Source: Candidatus Woesearchaeota archaeon
GTDB taxonomy: Archaea > Nanobdellota > Nanobdellia > Woesearchaeales > UBA10216
Assembly: GCA_016192915.1 (NCBI GenBank)
Contig: JACPTF010000013.1
Coordinates: 1 to 64,000, forward strand
Direction of reading: 5' to 3'
Length of the DNA: 64,000 nt
The notes beneath the pieces were generated by a model. That model did no database searches, was not told the DNA's origin, and saw nothing but the letters and a program-made list of their open reading frames with translations. The position numbers and the translations under genes were made by a program. Positions 51,071 through 59,523 of the stretch are shown piece after piece; position 1 is the stretch's first letter; each line of letters begins with the position of its first letter.

Positions 51071-51580
51071 TCATTTCCTCTTTATCGGCTTGTAAAGCCA
51101 TAGGGCCGCCAAAGCTGAAACAATGATTAAGAGAATAAGCAATAACGTCAGAAGAGCATTATTAACATTCCCTAAGCCATAAGAGTAGGAAGCGCCCATC
51201 ATGCCAGCTCCGCCAGCCCCCATCATGCCACCCATCCCCACGCCCATCATGCCTGTGCTTAATTCGCCACAGTACATTGTCTTAGCGAGACTTATGTGAA
51301 ACTTCTCTTCTGTTTCCGAACCTTCCTCAAGCCCCATCCTCTGGTGCATGAACTCATGAGCCTCTCCAGGATGCATCTGCTCCATGTAGTATTCGCCAAT
51401 CCCTTCAAGCTGTTCGTCACTCAACTCATCGCAGGCAATGTTCGAACTGACAAGCTTTTTTGTCTCATTAAAGTCAGCAGCATGCGCAAACGCAAAGGCT
51501 GCAGCGAGTGCAAATGCTGCAGTTACGACTAATATAAGCAATGCAAGCTGCAAACCACTCCCGGCCATAACTGCAGACAT
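51071..51580 (-). CDS. Exported membrane-anchored Met/Gly-rich protein
   Basis: 169 residues. A signal segment at about 10-34, a domain with the pattern DELSDEQLEGIGEYYMEQMH, then a Met/Gly tract (MMGVGMGGMMGAGGAGMM) near 108-130 and a C-terminal membrane segment. Proteins with this layout occur widely in bacteria and archaea without an assigned function. The Met-rich tract might bind copper or silver, but that is inference. It is upstream of trmO. Confidence 0.6.
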   Translation of the reverse strand: MSAVMAGSGLQLALLILVVTAAFALAAAFAFAHAADFNETKKLVSSNIACDELSDEQLEGIGEYYMEQMHPGEAHEFMHQRMGLEEGSETEEKFHISLAKTMYCGELSTGMMGVGMGGMMGAGGAGMMGASYSYGLGNVNNALLTLLLILLIIVSALAALWLYKPIKRK

Positions 51581-51678
51581 GCAAACCCTTATTTAAATGC
51601 TTTTTGGAAAAAACCAGGGGAAGGTTGAAAAGGAAAAGAGAGGAAAAAGAAAAAGAAAAATCAAAAAAAGAAAAGGCC

Positions 51679-51825
51679 TTATGCCTTTCCCAGAATCCTG
51701 AAAACCTTTGTGCCGCACTTCGGGCACGTGCCCTTCATGGCCTTCATGCCGTTCTTCATCGTGACTTCCTTTCCATCCTTAATCTGGACCTGCTTCTTGC
51801 ACTTCATGCACCTTCCTTCAACCAT
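51679..51825 (-). CDS. 48-residue zinc-ribbon protein (DUF5679-like)
   Basis: Reads MVEGRCMKCKKQVQIKDGKE then MKAMKGTCPKCGTKVFRIL. Two CxxC knuckles with a Lys-rich loop match the DUF5679 type of small zinc ribbon common in archaea and CPR bacteria. The ATG is preceded by gaggtg at 6 nt. An in-frame stop follows, and the downstream sequence is A-rich on the plus strand. Confidence 0.8.
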   Translation of the reverse strand: MVEGRCMKCKKQVQIKDGKEVTMKNGMKAMKGTCPKCGTKVFRILGKA

Positions 51826-51963
51826 CCGCTTCACCTCACACTTCAAAGTTTAAGATATTATAAACAAATACGGCTGCTGCCTTTTACTATTTAAAGCTTT
51901 GCCACACAAGCAATAAATTCAATATGGAAAAGTATTTATGCTATAGCTAAACCGTGCCAAGGC

Positions 51964-52305
51964 ATGAAACGCGGAAGACCGCAAGGAAGCCCTGTAAGGC
52001 AGAACGTAACAGAGCTTCTAAGCCAGTTTGGAGAGCTTCACGGCTACGATGTTTACAAGCATTATGCCAAGCTATTTCCAAAGGTGAGCATGAGGGCAGT
52101 TTACTACAGCCTCCGCAACGGCGTCAAAAAAGGCTACTTTAAAATTGCAAAAGTGGAAAGGCAACATGGCAGCTACAGCTGGGGGCCTGAGGCGCAGCGG
52201 GTGTACTACGCGCTTGGGGAAACGGCAAAGCCAGTCGGGGATGCAAAAGTGAAAAAGTATTTTGAAGATTTTACAGCATCCAAAAATCAAAAAGGAGCCT
52301 CCTGA
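51964..52305 (+). CDS. PadR-like winged-helix regulator
   Basis: 113 residues. The N-terminal RGRPQGSPVRQNVTELLSQF, GYDVYKHYAKLFPKVSMRAV and YYSLRNGVKKGYF form a winged helix of the PadR/replication-relaxation kind. RVYYALGETAKPVGDAKVKK follows. TATA (agtatttatgct) about 28 nt upstream gives a leaderless start. The regulon is unknown; no target is evident nearby. The 3' end is followed by a short CCTGAG/CTCAGG stem. Confidence 0.75.
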   Translation: MKRGRPQGSPVRQNVTELLSQFGELHGYDVYKHYAKLFPKVSMRAVYYSLRNGVKKGYFKIAKVERQHGSYSWGPEAQRVYYALGETAKPVGDAKVKKYFEDFTASKNQKGAS

Positions 52306-52414
52306 GTCTTAAGCCTCAGGATTGGGGCAAAGGAACTGAGAGACTAAGTGAGAAAATAGATGATACTTTGTACTGAACGAAGGGAAATCAAAATATCCCC
52401 AGTTTCAGCCACGG

Positions 52415-53119
52415 TTATTTACTTTTTATCATTTTTATTACTTTCCTCAAAAATCCCAGCAGCGCGTACATTTCACGCTTGGTGAGGAAAGCCTTGCTTA
52501 TCAGCCTGGACCAAACCATGCTTTGGATCTCTCGCTTGCCCTCAAGGCCAAAATCCATCCTTGCCAAAATAGCATTCGCCATGGACATTGCAAGCCCCTT
52601 TTCATGCCTGGATGACAGCGTGATATGGCTCCTAATGCTTGTTGCTGACTTGAACAACTCATAAAGAATTATGGCGACAGAATGAGAAAGGTTAAGGGCA
52701 GGATACTTTTTTGATGACTGGATAGTAACCAGAACATCACATGCCGCAATCTCACTTGTCGTAAGGCCGCTGCTTTCTCTCCCAAACACAATGGCAATTT
52801 TGCCTCTCTTGCCCTTCAGCTGCCGGGCGAACTGGTTCGGAGCAATGGGGGAGCGCACAACATTGTAGTCGCTTCCCAGATCGGAAGTGGTTGCAACAGC
52901 ACAATCGAATTTCCTTATGCAGCTGCCGAAGTTTTTCACGACCACGGCCTCTTTCAGAACATCCCTCGCGTGCATTGCCCTGCCGTAAGCCTCTCCGTCA
53001 AGATGGCTGCACTTTGGATTAACAAGCAGCAGCTGCCTGACTCCAAAGTTCTTCATTACCCTGGCAACTGAACCAATGTTGCCTGGAGTTTCGGGCTCAA
53101 CGAGCACAACAGATAGCAT
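52415..53119 (-). CDS. trmJ: tRNA 2'-O-methyltransferase TrmJ (SPOUT family)
   Basis: 234 residues from MLSVVLVEPETPGNIGSVAR, with TATA (ttttaaatacgg) at leaderless distance; the frame extends upstream but into the neighbouring gene. The knot-fold motifs GNIGSVARVMKNFG, VFGRESSGLTTSE and PALNLSHSVAIILYEL are those of TrmH/TrmJ enzymes that methylate the ribose at tRNA position 32. The C-terminal extension is helical. Confidence 0.9.
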   Translation of the reverse strand: MLSVVLVEPETPGNIGSVARVMKNFGVRQLLLVNPKCSHLDGEAYGRAMHARDVLKEAVVVKNFGSCIRKFDCAVATTSDLGSDYNVVRSPIAPNQFARQLKGKRGKIAIVFGRESSGLTTSEIAACDVLVTIQSSKKYPALNLSHSVAIILYELFKSATSIRSHITLSSRHEKGLAMSMANAILARMDFGLEGKREIQSMVWSRLISKAFLTKREMYALLGFLRKVIKMIKSK

Positions 53120-53168
53120 TGGAAGAAGGGGAAAGGCGCCGTATTTAAAACTTCGGTGACGTGTTGCC

Positions 53169-54059
53169 CTATCTGGCTGAAGCATGTGTTGGGAGAAGTC
53201 CAGGGTGTGCTCTTGCAATTTGGACAATTCTTTCAAGGGGAACTTTTGTCACTGGGGTAATTCTCTCTGCTTTGTCCAGGCCGAGTTTTCCGATGACTGC
53301 AAATGCACTGTAAAACGTTTCCTTATCGATAGCCACACCTGACTTTTCTAATTCGAAGTAAACAAGAGACGCTGCAATTTCAAACCGCAGAGCGCGGCTC
53401 TCATTATCAACAGAATTGACAGCCTCAGAGCCAAATAGGTAGGAAGATACATTCATTTGAGACGCAGCTCTCATGCGCAAAAGAGGGTAGCGAACCTTAG
53501 ACTCAAACAAGATTCTTGCTGCGGGAACCGCAAGTGAAGAAAAAAATCCTAATGCCACATCGAGGACATACCTACCATCAGTTGACGTTGTTGGGAACTG
53601 CTGGTAAATCAACTCTCCGCCACCAACGCCAGCCGCAAGACCAAGGCCCGCGTATATGCCGAGAATAGCCAAGGGGTTTTTCAATAAACGGGTTTCAAAC
53701 GACCGGGTCATGTCTGTAAAATACCTGCCAATGACATCAGCATCGTGGGCAAGTTCTTCAACACTTAGCTTTATGCCTGGTCTCGTCATTAATAGATGGT
53801 CTACCTTTTCATCCACGCCGTATGCCCGCACCATTGCAGCTGAAGACATTTGCACTGGCTCATTTCGTGGCAGGAAAAACAGAGGAGAATAATTGTGTCT
53901 TGACAAAACGTGAAGCGAGCCGAAGTGAGGGATCGGAACTTCAGTTACTTGCCTATAACCTAATCCGCCAAGCTTCTGTGATAAATCTTTCCAGGGAAGT
54001 TCAGAATAATGTGATAGTTCGCCCCTTCCAAATTGCTCTGCTGCAGCAAGGTTTAGCAT
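53169..54059 (-). CDS. Hypothetical membrane-associated protein
   Basis: About 296 residues from MLNLAAAEQFGRGELSHYSE; the start is chosen from a TATA (tttatatactt) located 25-35 nt upstream. Two hydrophobic segments near 145-165 (LAILGIYAGLGLAAGVGGGE) and 180-200 form a hairpin in the middle; both flanks are soluble. Its 3' end overlaps the upstream region of trmJ. No family is recognised. Confidence 0.55.
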   Translation of the reverse strand: MLNLAAAEQFGRGELSHYSELPWKDLSQKLGGLGYRQVTEVPIPHFGSLHVLSRHNYSPLFFLPRNEPVQMSSAAMVRAYGVDEKVDHLLMTRPGIKLSVEELAHDADVIGRYFTDMTRSFETRLLKNPLAILGIYAGLGLAAGVGGGELIYQQFPTTSTDGRYVLDVALGFFSSLAVPAARILFESKVRYPLLRMRAASQMNVSSYLFGSEAVNSVDNESRALRFEIAASLVYFELEKSGVAIDKETFYSAFAVIGKLGLDKAERITPVTKVPLERIVQIARAHPGLLPTHASAR

Positions 54060-54096
54060 TAAATTAATAGTTGTGGCTAAAGTATATAAATTTTTC

Positions 54097-55299
54097 CTAG
54101 AAAATCCCTGCAACCGACTTCAATATCGCCTTGAATATCGGGCTGAGCAGGAAAAGGATGACAAGCAGCAGGAGCAGGCTGAACTTGGCGAAAGCCCGGT
54201 TTGCCTTCTGCTCACCCCTAATCCTTGTCAGGGCAAGGTGGAGCATCTTCCCGCCATCCAATGGGCCAATTGGTATCATGTTTGCAATGCCAATGCCGAA
54301 GCTCAGAGTAGCAATCCACAACAAAAGCTGCTGAAGCCACGAAAACGCTGCAAAGTAGCCGGTGTCCTGATTCCTGATTACTGACTCCATGACTACCCCA
54401 AGGTATCCCCTGTTTGGCGCAGTTGGATGAGGGGCTGCAGCCATGGTGAAATTAGATGAGCCGTCGCTGAAGGCAACGGCCTGACCAGGGTAAGTATACC
54501 GCAAGGCAAAAATTGGGGCATCCCGGACAGAGGAAACGGCCTGGCCGTTGACTGATTTAACCGCCATTCCGGGCTTCAGACCCGCAGCCTCAGCAGAAGA
54601 GCCCGGCTCTACAGATTTCAGGATAACCCCATGCTCACTGAAAAAGGCAGAGCTTAGTGGCGCAAAGACAGCTGACAGGACGAACATCACAAGAATGGCA
54701 AGCACAACATTTGAGAAAGTGCCTGCCGCAAACAGGGAGTAGTTAACGATATCCGGCTTCTTCTTCAGCTGCTGCTCATCCGGCTCAACAAATGCGGCAA
54801 GGATAGGGCCGATAATTGCAGGGCCTGAGCTCTTGACTTTAATGTCATGAGCCCGGGCAACAACGCCATGGGCAAACTCGTGCACAACCGCAATGATGAA
54901 TATTGCAATTATGCCCTGCACGAAAGGAACAAAAAATCCGTCAGGAACGCCTGGTATCCTCACACCAGGAAGTACAGGGCTTATCGGCGAAGGCGAGCCG
55001 GGAACAGTGAGCAGGGTGAAAACGCTCTGGACAAGTATAAGGACAATGAAAAGCATGCTCAGAAAACCCGCGCCAATACCGATGTAGCCAAACAGCTTAA
55101 CAAGCTCCCTATGCCTTGAGGCGATTCTGTCCATAAGGCCAAGGCCGAGCTTAGTCCGGCAGATTGCGATGAACTTCAGCTGGAACTGGAACTTCCTGCG
55201 ATAGATGAAAACAAGCAGGGCAACAAGAAGGTAAAAGCCAACGACGAGCTTGTGCCTTAAGACAAACTGCACCAGTGACGACAAAAATTCAAGCGCCAT
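54097..55299 (-). CDS. Site-2 protease-type M50 metalloprotease with PDZ domain
   Basis: 400 residues with about seven membrane segments. The zinc motif HEFAHGVVARAHD lies near residue 137-149 and the second motif NMIPIGPLDGGKM near 340. Between them a PDZ-like domain (VEPGSSAEAAGLKPGMAVKS) sits outside the membrane. Such enzymes cut transmembrane regulators or signal-peptide remnants. TATA (tttaaatagc) is at leaderless distance. Confidence 0.92.
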   Translation of the reverse strand: MALEFLSSLVQFVLRHKLVVGFYLLVALLVFIYRRKFQFQLKFIAICRTKLGLGLMDRIASRHRELVKLFGYIGIGAGFLSMLFIVLILVQSVFTLLTVPGSPSPISPVLPGVRIPGVPDGFFVPFVQGIIAIFIIAVVHEFAHGVVARAHDIKVKSSGPAIIGPILAAFVEPDEQQLKKKPDIVNYSLFAAGTFSNVVLAILVMFVLSAVFAPLSSAFFSEHGVILKSVEPGSSAEAAGLKPGMAVKSVNGQAVSSVRDAPIFALRYTYPGQAVAFSDGSSNFTMAAAPHPTAPNRGYLGVVMESVIRNQDTGYFAAFSWLQQLLLWIATLSFGIGIANMIPIGPLDGGKMLHLALTRIRGEQKANRAFAKFSLLLLLVILFLLSPIFKAILKSVAGIF

Positions 55300-55356
55300 A
55301 AGCTAAGCAATTTGGGCTGCTATTTAAAAAACTTTGGCTGGAGAAAAATGCTTTTA

Positions 55357-55917
55357 TCAGTAATGCAAACCGGGCTGAGATTCCATCAGCACTAGTACAG
55401 CGCGGGTGAACTGCTCGGCAGTTTTGCCTTCGGAACGTTCATTAATTTGGTATAACCATCGAGGATTATGGGGAGTGTAGAATGCAGAATCCATCGCCGC
55501 AAATAACCTTAAAGACTCATCTTTAAAGCCTAAATTTTCAGTCAGTTCAGTTACTTGGGTTTCAAGTTTTTCGTAGGACTCGCCATTACGAATAAAGCCT
55601 TGCGGTTTGTGCGCATCTAGGCGTTTTAGGCCAGCTAAATGACCAGCTGCCACTATTAGATTTACATACGCAGCAGCATATCCTGAATTGCCATTCCAAG
55701 AAAGCCAGTGCCGAGCATCTGCAAGCCTTCTTTCGGCATCGCTCCTGGTTACTGCAAAAGCATAGCCTAATGAAATAATCGTACAATCATCATGACTTGC
55801 GTTTATAGGCATCATACCTGTTAAGTCTTCTTTGACTCTTCCAAATTCCTCAATCACGCCTTCCAAATCCTTAACAAGTTCATTGGTAGGAACAAGTTCA
55901 CCACTAAGTTTCGGCAT
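55357..55917 (-). CDS. Hypothetical helical protein, 186 residues
   Basis: Soluble, helical; one recognisable regularity is SDAERRLADARHWLSWNGNSG. A TATA-like agctattatacg lies 20-25 nt upstream of the ATG. It lies between the site-2 protease and L40e genes with its own promoter. No family is recognised. Confidence 0.5.
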   Translation of the reverse strand: MPKLSGELVPTNELVKDLEGVIEEFGRVKEDLTGMMPINASHDDCTIISLGYAFAVTRSDAERRLADARHWLSWNGNSGYAAAYVNLIVAAGHLAGLKRLDAHKPQGFIRNGESYEKLETQVTELTENLGFKDESLRLFAAMDSAFYTPHNPRWLYQINERSEGKTAEQFTRAVLVLMESQPGLHY

Positions 55918-55991
55918 AGTGACAGCGACCGTATAATAGCTTAAAAATGTTTAGATAATTTGTCAGAAATGCATACTGGTAGCTTGGGTGC

Positions 55992-56156
55992 TTACCCTTT
56001 CTTCCTCAAAGGCCTTAGAACAGAGCTGTTGCAGTTCCTGCACTTGACCTTGCCCTGGGCAACCTTGAGGCTTGATGCGCGCATCTTGTGCTTGCACTTC
56101 CTGCAAACAAATATGTTCCTGAAAGTCCTCGCCTCTGCTTCCGGGATTTTTGCCAT
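55992..56156 (-). CDS. rpl40e: Ribosomal protein L40e (eL40)
   Basis: 54 residues: MAKIPEAEARTFRNIFVCRK then CKHKMRASSLKVAQGKVKCR, then CNSSVLRPLRKKG. The four cysteines in two CxxC pairs form the zinc finger of L40e. It follows aif5A by 17 nt. The reading frame is too short to be found by length-based gene searches. Confidence 0.93.
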   Translation of the reverse strand: MAKIPEAEARTFRNIFVCRKCKHKMRASSLKVAQGKVKCRNCNSSVLRPLRKKG

Positions 56157-56173
56157 GTGAAATCATGCTCTCC

Positions 56174-56590
56174 TTACTCTTCTTCTTCCTTGCCTTCGCC
56201 GCTCTTCACCTGCTTCAGGACCTTGTCTTCCAAAACCTTCCAGTAAAGCACTGAAACGCCTGCAACGCAGCTGCCCTGAAGCTCTTCCGGAATTGGAAGG
56301 TCAAAGGTTTCGTAAGTTTCAGCATCCATGACATTAGCTGTGCTGCCGTGGACCGAAAGGACCTGGGCAGAGCGCTTCTCTATGATTGGAACCTCGATGT
56401 TATCATGTGCAGGCATGACAATAATGCGCCTTTTGCCATCAATAACGCCCATGCCCTCCATGCGCATCTTGGCATGGCCGTGCTTACCAGGCCTTGAAAT
56501 GTCAATATTCACAATTTTGCAGGCAGCGCCCTCAATGATTATGTAGCTGCCAACCTTGATCTCATTACAGCCAACTGTCTTGGTAGCCAT
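56174..56590 (-). CDS. eif5a: Translation initiation factor 5A
   Basis: 138 residues. The hypusination loop SRPGKHGHAK places the modified lysine at about K36. The N-terminal SH3-like and C-terminal OB domains are both present (VLSVHGSTANVMDAETYETF). aIF5A promotes peptide-bond formation at difficult sequences. It lies just before rpl40e. The C-terminus has a short Glu-rich tail. Confidence 0.95.
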   Translation of the reverse strand: MATKTVGCNEIKVGSYIIIEGAACKIVNIDISRPGKHGHAKMRMEGMGVIDGKRRIIVMPAHDNIEVPIIEKRSAQVLSVHGSTANVMDAETYETFDLPIPEELQGSCVAGVSVLYWKVLEDKVLKQVKSGEGKEEEE

Positions 56591-56724
56591 AAATGCACAC
56601 CTCTGAAACTAAAAATAATTCAATTGACTGAAAAAGCAGGTCTGATTTGTATATAAAGTTATCGCAACACCATTTAGCGAATGATAAACAAGTATACACA
56701 GATTAAACATAAATAAAGCTTCTA

Positions 56725-57189
56725 TTAATTGCTCAATTTTTTTCTTATAGCTTCATACATATACTCTATATTTCTCCAGTCTTCCACGCTTATACCGCCT
56801 CCAACATGTTGAATTGATCTCTGATATTTAAATAACATAACTCTTAATTCAGTCAGATTTAACCTATCCAATTGCGACGGATTCTCAAAAGGCGATTCCG
56901 AAAATTTTTTATTTATATTGTCATACTTGGCGTCGCTTATGTTAGCTTCCCCTAATATACTCCAAGCAAACTTAGTAAACTCCTCAAAATCTCTTGATTT
57001 TGGTATGTGCTTAGTTTGTAATTTGTCATCGGGTATCTGCAAATATTTCATATCACCAAATCTCTCTTCAGTTATGCCTTCTTCAATTATCGGTATATCT
57101 TGAGTTTGTTGTATAACTCTTTCTGTACATCCATTGACTAAGATGATAAAAATAACTAAAAACACCATCCATACAAATTTAAACTTCAT
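56725..57189 (-). CDS. Small AT-rich lipoprotein of unknown function
   Basis: 154 residues. The signal segment ends in LVNGCTERV, a lipobox-like Cys. The rest is helical and charged. The gene and its flanks are visibly AT-richer than the neighbours and use A/T-ending codons, which suggests recent transfer. gaggtg precedes the ATG. No domain is recognised. Confidence 0.55.
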   Translation of the reverse strand: MKFKFVWMVFLVIFIILVNGCTERVIQQTQDIPIIEEGITEERFGDMKYLQIPDDKLQTKHIPKSRDFEEFTKFAWSILGEANISDAKYDNINKKFSESPFENPSQLDRLNLTELRVMLFKYQRSIQHVGGGISVEDWRNIEYMYEAIRKKLSN

Positions 57190-57408
57190 TTTACACCTCA
57201 GAATTAATTGTATATATAGAATTCTATAAAAACATTACCATTAGGGCTAAGAAAGATAAACGCTGAGGCTTGGATTTTCAAATAGATATCAATTGCCAAA
57301 AACTGGACAAAAGTCCCTGAAAGGAGTAAAAAAGAGGCAATAGGGAATGAGAAAAAAAGGCCAATCAAAAAACTAACTCAGTTCATATATAAATTTTATT
57401 CTTTCAAG

Positions 57409-58149
57409 CTATTGAAAGGAAAAAAGACGCAGCCAGTTAGGACGCTGGCGAACATTACGCAATTGCCTGCGGCTGCTGCGAAGAAACAAATTCAGTTTCT
57501 GCTCAATTGTGCTGCTACCTTCAAAATCAAGCTCTAATCTGCGAAATTCGCTGCTGTGGTGCTGGACACGGCCATTGCTGCTGCTGAACTTCAGCTTCTT
57601 GTGAAGCAGCTCGTGATACATGAGATAGTCAAGAAGCTGCTGCGGAGCATCACGGAAAAGGCTGCTTACGGTTATCGTGTTGGTGTGATAGTCGTAGCTT
57701 GCAAGCTTCCTGAATGAGCCGAGGCCCCATCTCAGGTTTGGCTTGTCAGCAATGCCAAAAAAATATTTCTCATTCACCCTAGCGAAGGATGACTCAAGAC
57801 TTTCATCACTACTGCCACTGCCATTGTTAACAGCTGCAACTTCTGAGATTCCTTTAATAAAATCGTCATAAAGCTGCATGTTCAACGACGATATTTTTCC
57901 ACTATTATCCTTTGCGGCTGCCAAACGCTCACTGCGCAAAATCTTGACAAGAAGATGCTGGATAAGGCCTATGACGATCTCTTCGCTGGTGCTTTTCCAG
58001 CTTCTGCTGAGATTAAAATAAAGAGCACCGCCCGCCTTTCTCACAGTTGCGTTGTACTGCTTGAACTTGCCGGAATAACGCAGGTGCGCAGCATAAGTAA
58101 AAGCTGCTTCGGGAAACAGCCGCGAGAATGCTTCATCAACAAGGCTCAT
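57409..58149 (-). CDS. SprT-like zinc metalloprotease domain protein
   Basis: About 246 residues from MSLVDEAFSRLF, chosen from a TATA (tttttatacgcc) at leaderless distance. The zinc motif YHELLHKKLKF, with the later HHSSEFRRLE, resembles SprT/YgjP-type minigluzincins. The preceding RWGLGSFRKLASYDYHTNTI strand is typical of that fold. The proposed role is protease, perhaps DNA-protein crosslink repair. It ends in a Gln/Arg-rich tail and is adjacent to aRF1. Confidence 0.7.
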   Translation of the reverse strand: MSLVDEAFSRLFPEAAFTYAAHLRYSGKFKQYNATVRKAGGALYFNLSRSWKSTSEEIVIGLIQHLLVKILRSERLAAAKDNSGKISSLNMQLYDDFIKGISEVAAVNNGSGSSDESLESSFARVNEKYFFGIADKPNLRWGLGSFRKLASYDYHTNTITVSSLFRDAPQQLLDYLMYHELLHKKLKFSSSNGRVQHHSSEFRRLELDFEGSSTIEQKLNLFLRSSRRQLRNVRQRPNWLRLFSFQ

Positions 58150-58196
58150 GGGGTTGCAACAGGAATAAGGCGTATAAAAAATTTGCTGCAACGTAA

Positions 58197-59300
58197 CTAT
58201 GTTTCGGTATTAACCTCATACCTCAGAATTGCGGCAATACCGCCAAAGTCCTTAAGCTGGGCGCCTTCCCTGGTCTCAATTGAAATTATAGCAACATTAG
58301 TGCCCATCTTCTTTGCTTCCTGCTCAAAAGACTCAATCTTATCATCAGGCAGGCTCTCCGAAAGCAGCAGGATGTCAACAGCGCCGTTACTGATTGCGCC
58401 AAGCACATGCTGCTCGCCGTAAGTGACCATGCCCGGCTTTGTCACCAAGAAGCCAAAGAAGCGGTTCACAATCTTCTTCTCCTCAGCGAGCTCCTCAGCA
58501 GCAAGGACATCCTGGCTCTTGTCAACCAGGTCATGAACGCCAAACTCATCGGTGTAGGTAATGTCCTTCACCGCAATAATCCTCTTCTTGAGCTCGTTGG
58601 TAATGTAGCCGCCCTCTATAAGCTCGTGCTTCGTAGGGCCGGGGCCGCCAACAATAATCCCCTTCAGGTTGGGGTTGCTGAAAAAAGCCTCCTTCATGTA
58701 CTCCCCAACCCTCACGTAAAACTCCTTGGCAGCGTTCTCGCGGATGCGGCCAAAGCGGGCAGCCGATTGTCCTCCCGCACGGTATTTTCCAGGAACATTC
58801 GACGTGTGCGTCCCCAGGATTGTAATGCTCTTGCCCCTCAGCTCGCCAATCGTGCACTCACGCCTGTCTACAGCAACAAGGCCGTAAGTTTCCTTAGCCT
58901 CAAGCATGCCCTGAAGGATGCCAAGCTCAAAGTCCTTGTCGCAGCGGTAAATTCTTGTTTGGACGGGAATAGGCGGTTCTATTGACCAGACGCGAAAATC
59001 CTGCTGGCCCTCAGCAGCAATGTTGCCCGAAAAAACAGCAAGGCCGTGCTCAGGAGTCCTGCTATACAGCCGCAAGTGCTGGACCATGCGCTCAAGGGCT
59101 CCGGTAACGTTCTTCCTCGTGGAAGCAGACTTTATGTTCATGGCGGTTCCCTGCTCCTGCTGGATATGCTGTATAATCTTGACTATGTCATAGCCCTGCG
59201 GGATGTAAACAGAGACAAGCTCAGTATGCCTGCCCTTATAGGCCTCAAGCTCCTTGATGAACTTCTTCAGGTCATGCTTCTGCTTTTCTGTCAGGGACAT
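58197..59300 (-). CDS. prf1: Peptide chain release factor aRF1
   Basis: 367 residues, shorter than the usual about 410. Stop-codon recognition: TAMNIKSASTRKNV (NIKS present, with Met replacing Ser of TASNIKS). The catalytic GGQ lies in RAGGQSAARFGRIRE. The C-terminal domain that binds ABCE1 is present but trimmed. It releases peptides at all three stop codons. Confidence 0.95.
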   Translation of the reverse strand: MSLTEKQKHDLKKFIKELEAYKGRHTELVSVYIPQGYDIVKIIQHIQQEQGTAMNIKSASTRKNVTGALERMVQHLRLYSRTPEHGLAVFSGNIAAEGQQDFRVWSIEPPIPVQTRIYRCDKDFELGILQGMLEAKETYGLVAVDRRECTIGELRGKSITILGTHTSNVPGKYRAGGQSAARFGRIRENAAKEFYVRVGEYMKEAFFSNPNLKGIIVGGPGPTKHELIEGGYITNELKKRIIAVKDITYTDEFGVHDLVDKSQDVLAAEELAEEKKIVNRFFGFLVTKPGMVTYGEQHVLGAISNGAVDILLLSESLPDDKIESFEQEAKKMGTNVAIISIETREGAQLKDFGGIAAILRYEVNTET

Positions 59301-59523
59301 TTTTCATGCGCTCGTTTTGCTGCTGCAGTAATTGCGAGAATTATTTTTTGCAGCTGCCGCAGCACGGTTAGGCTATTCGGAAAGGGCTGAAGCTACAAAA
59401 GAAGGGCTTACATTTCCTGCTTCAGCTGCTGATTCCATAGCCAACAGGATAGGAAAAGAGACTATTTAAATATTTGTGTAAAATTTCACATCTATAAAGT
59501 AGTAAAAAACGAAAGATTTATAA

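Noticed and set aside
52305-52335. CCTGAG/CTCAGG stem after the PadR-like gene as a mobile element
   Set aside because: Only 6 bp, no related copies seen; at most a weak terminator.
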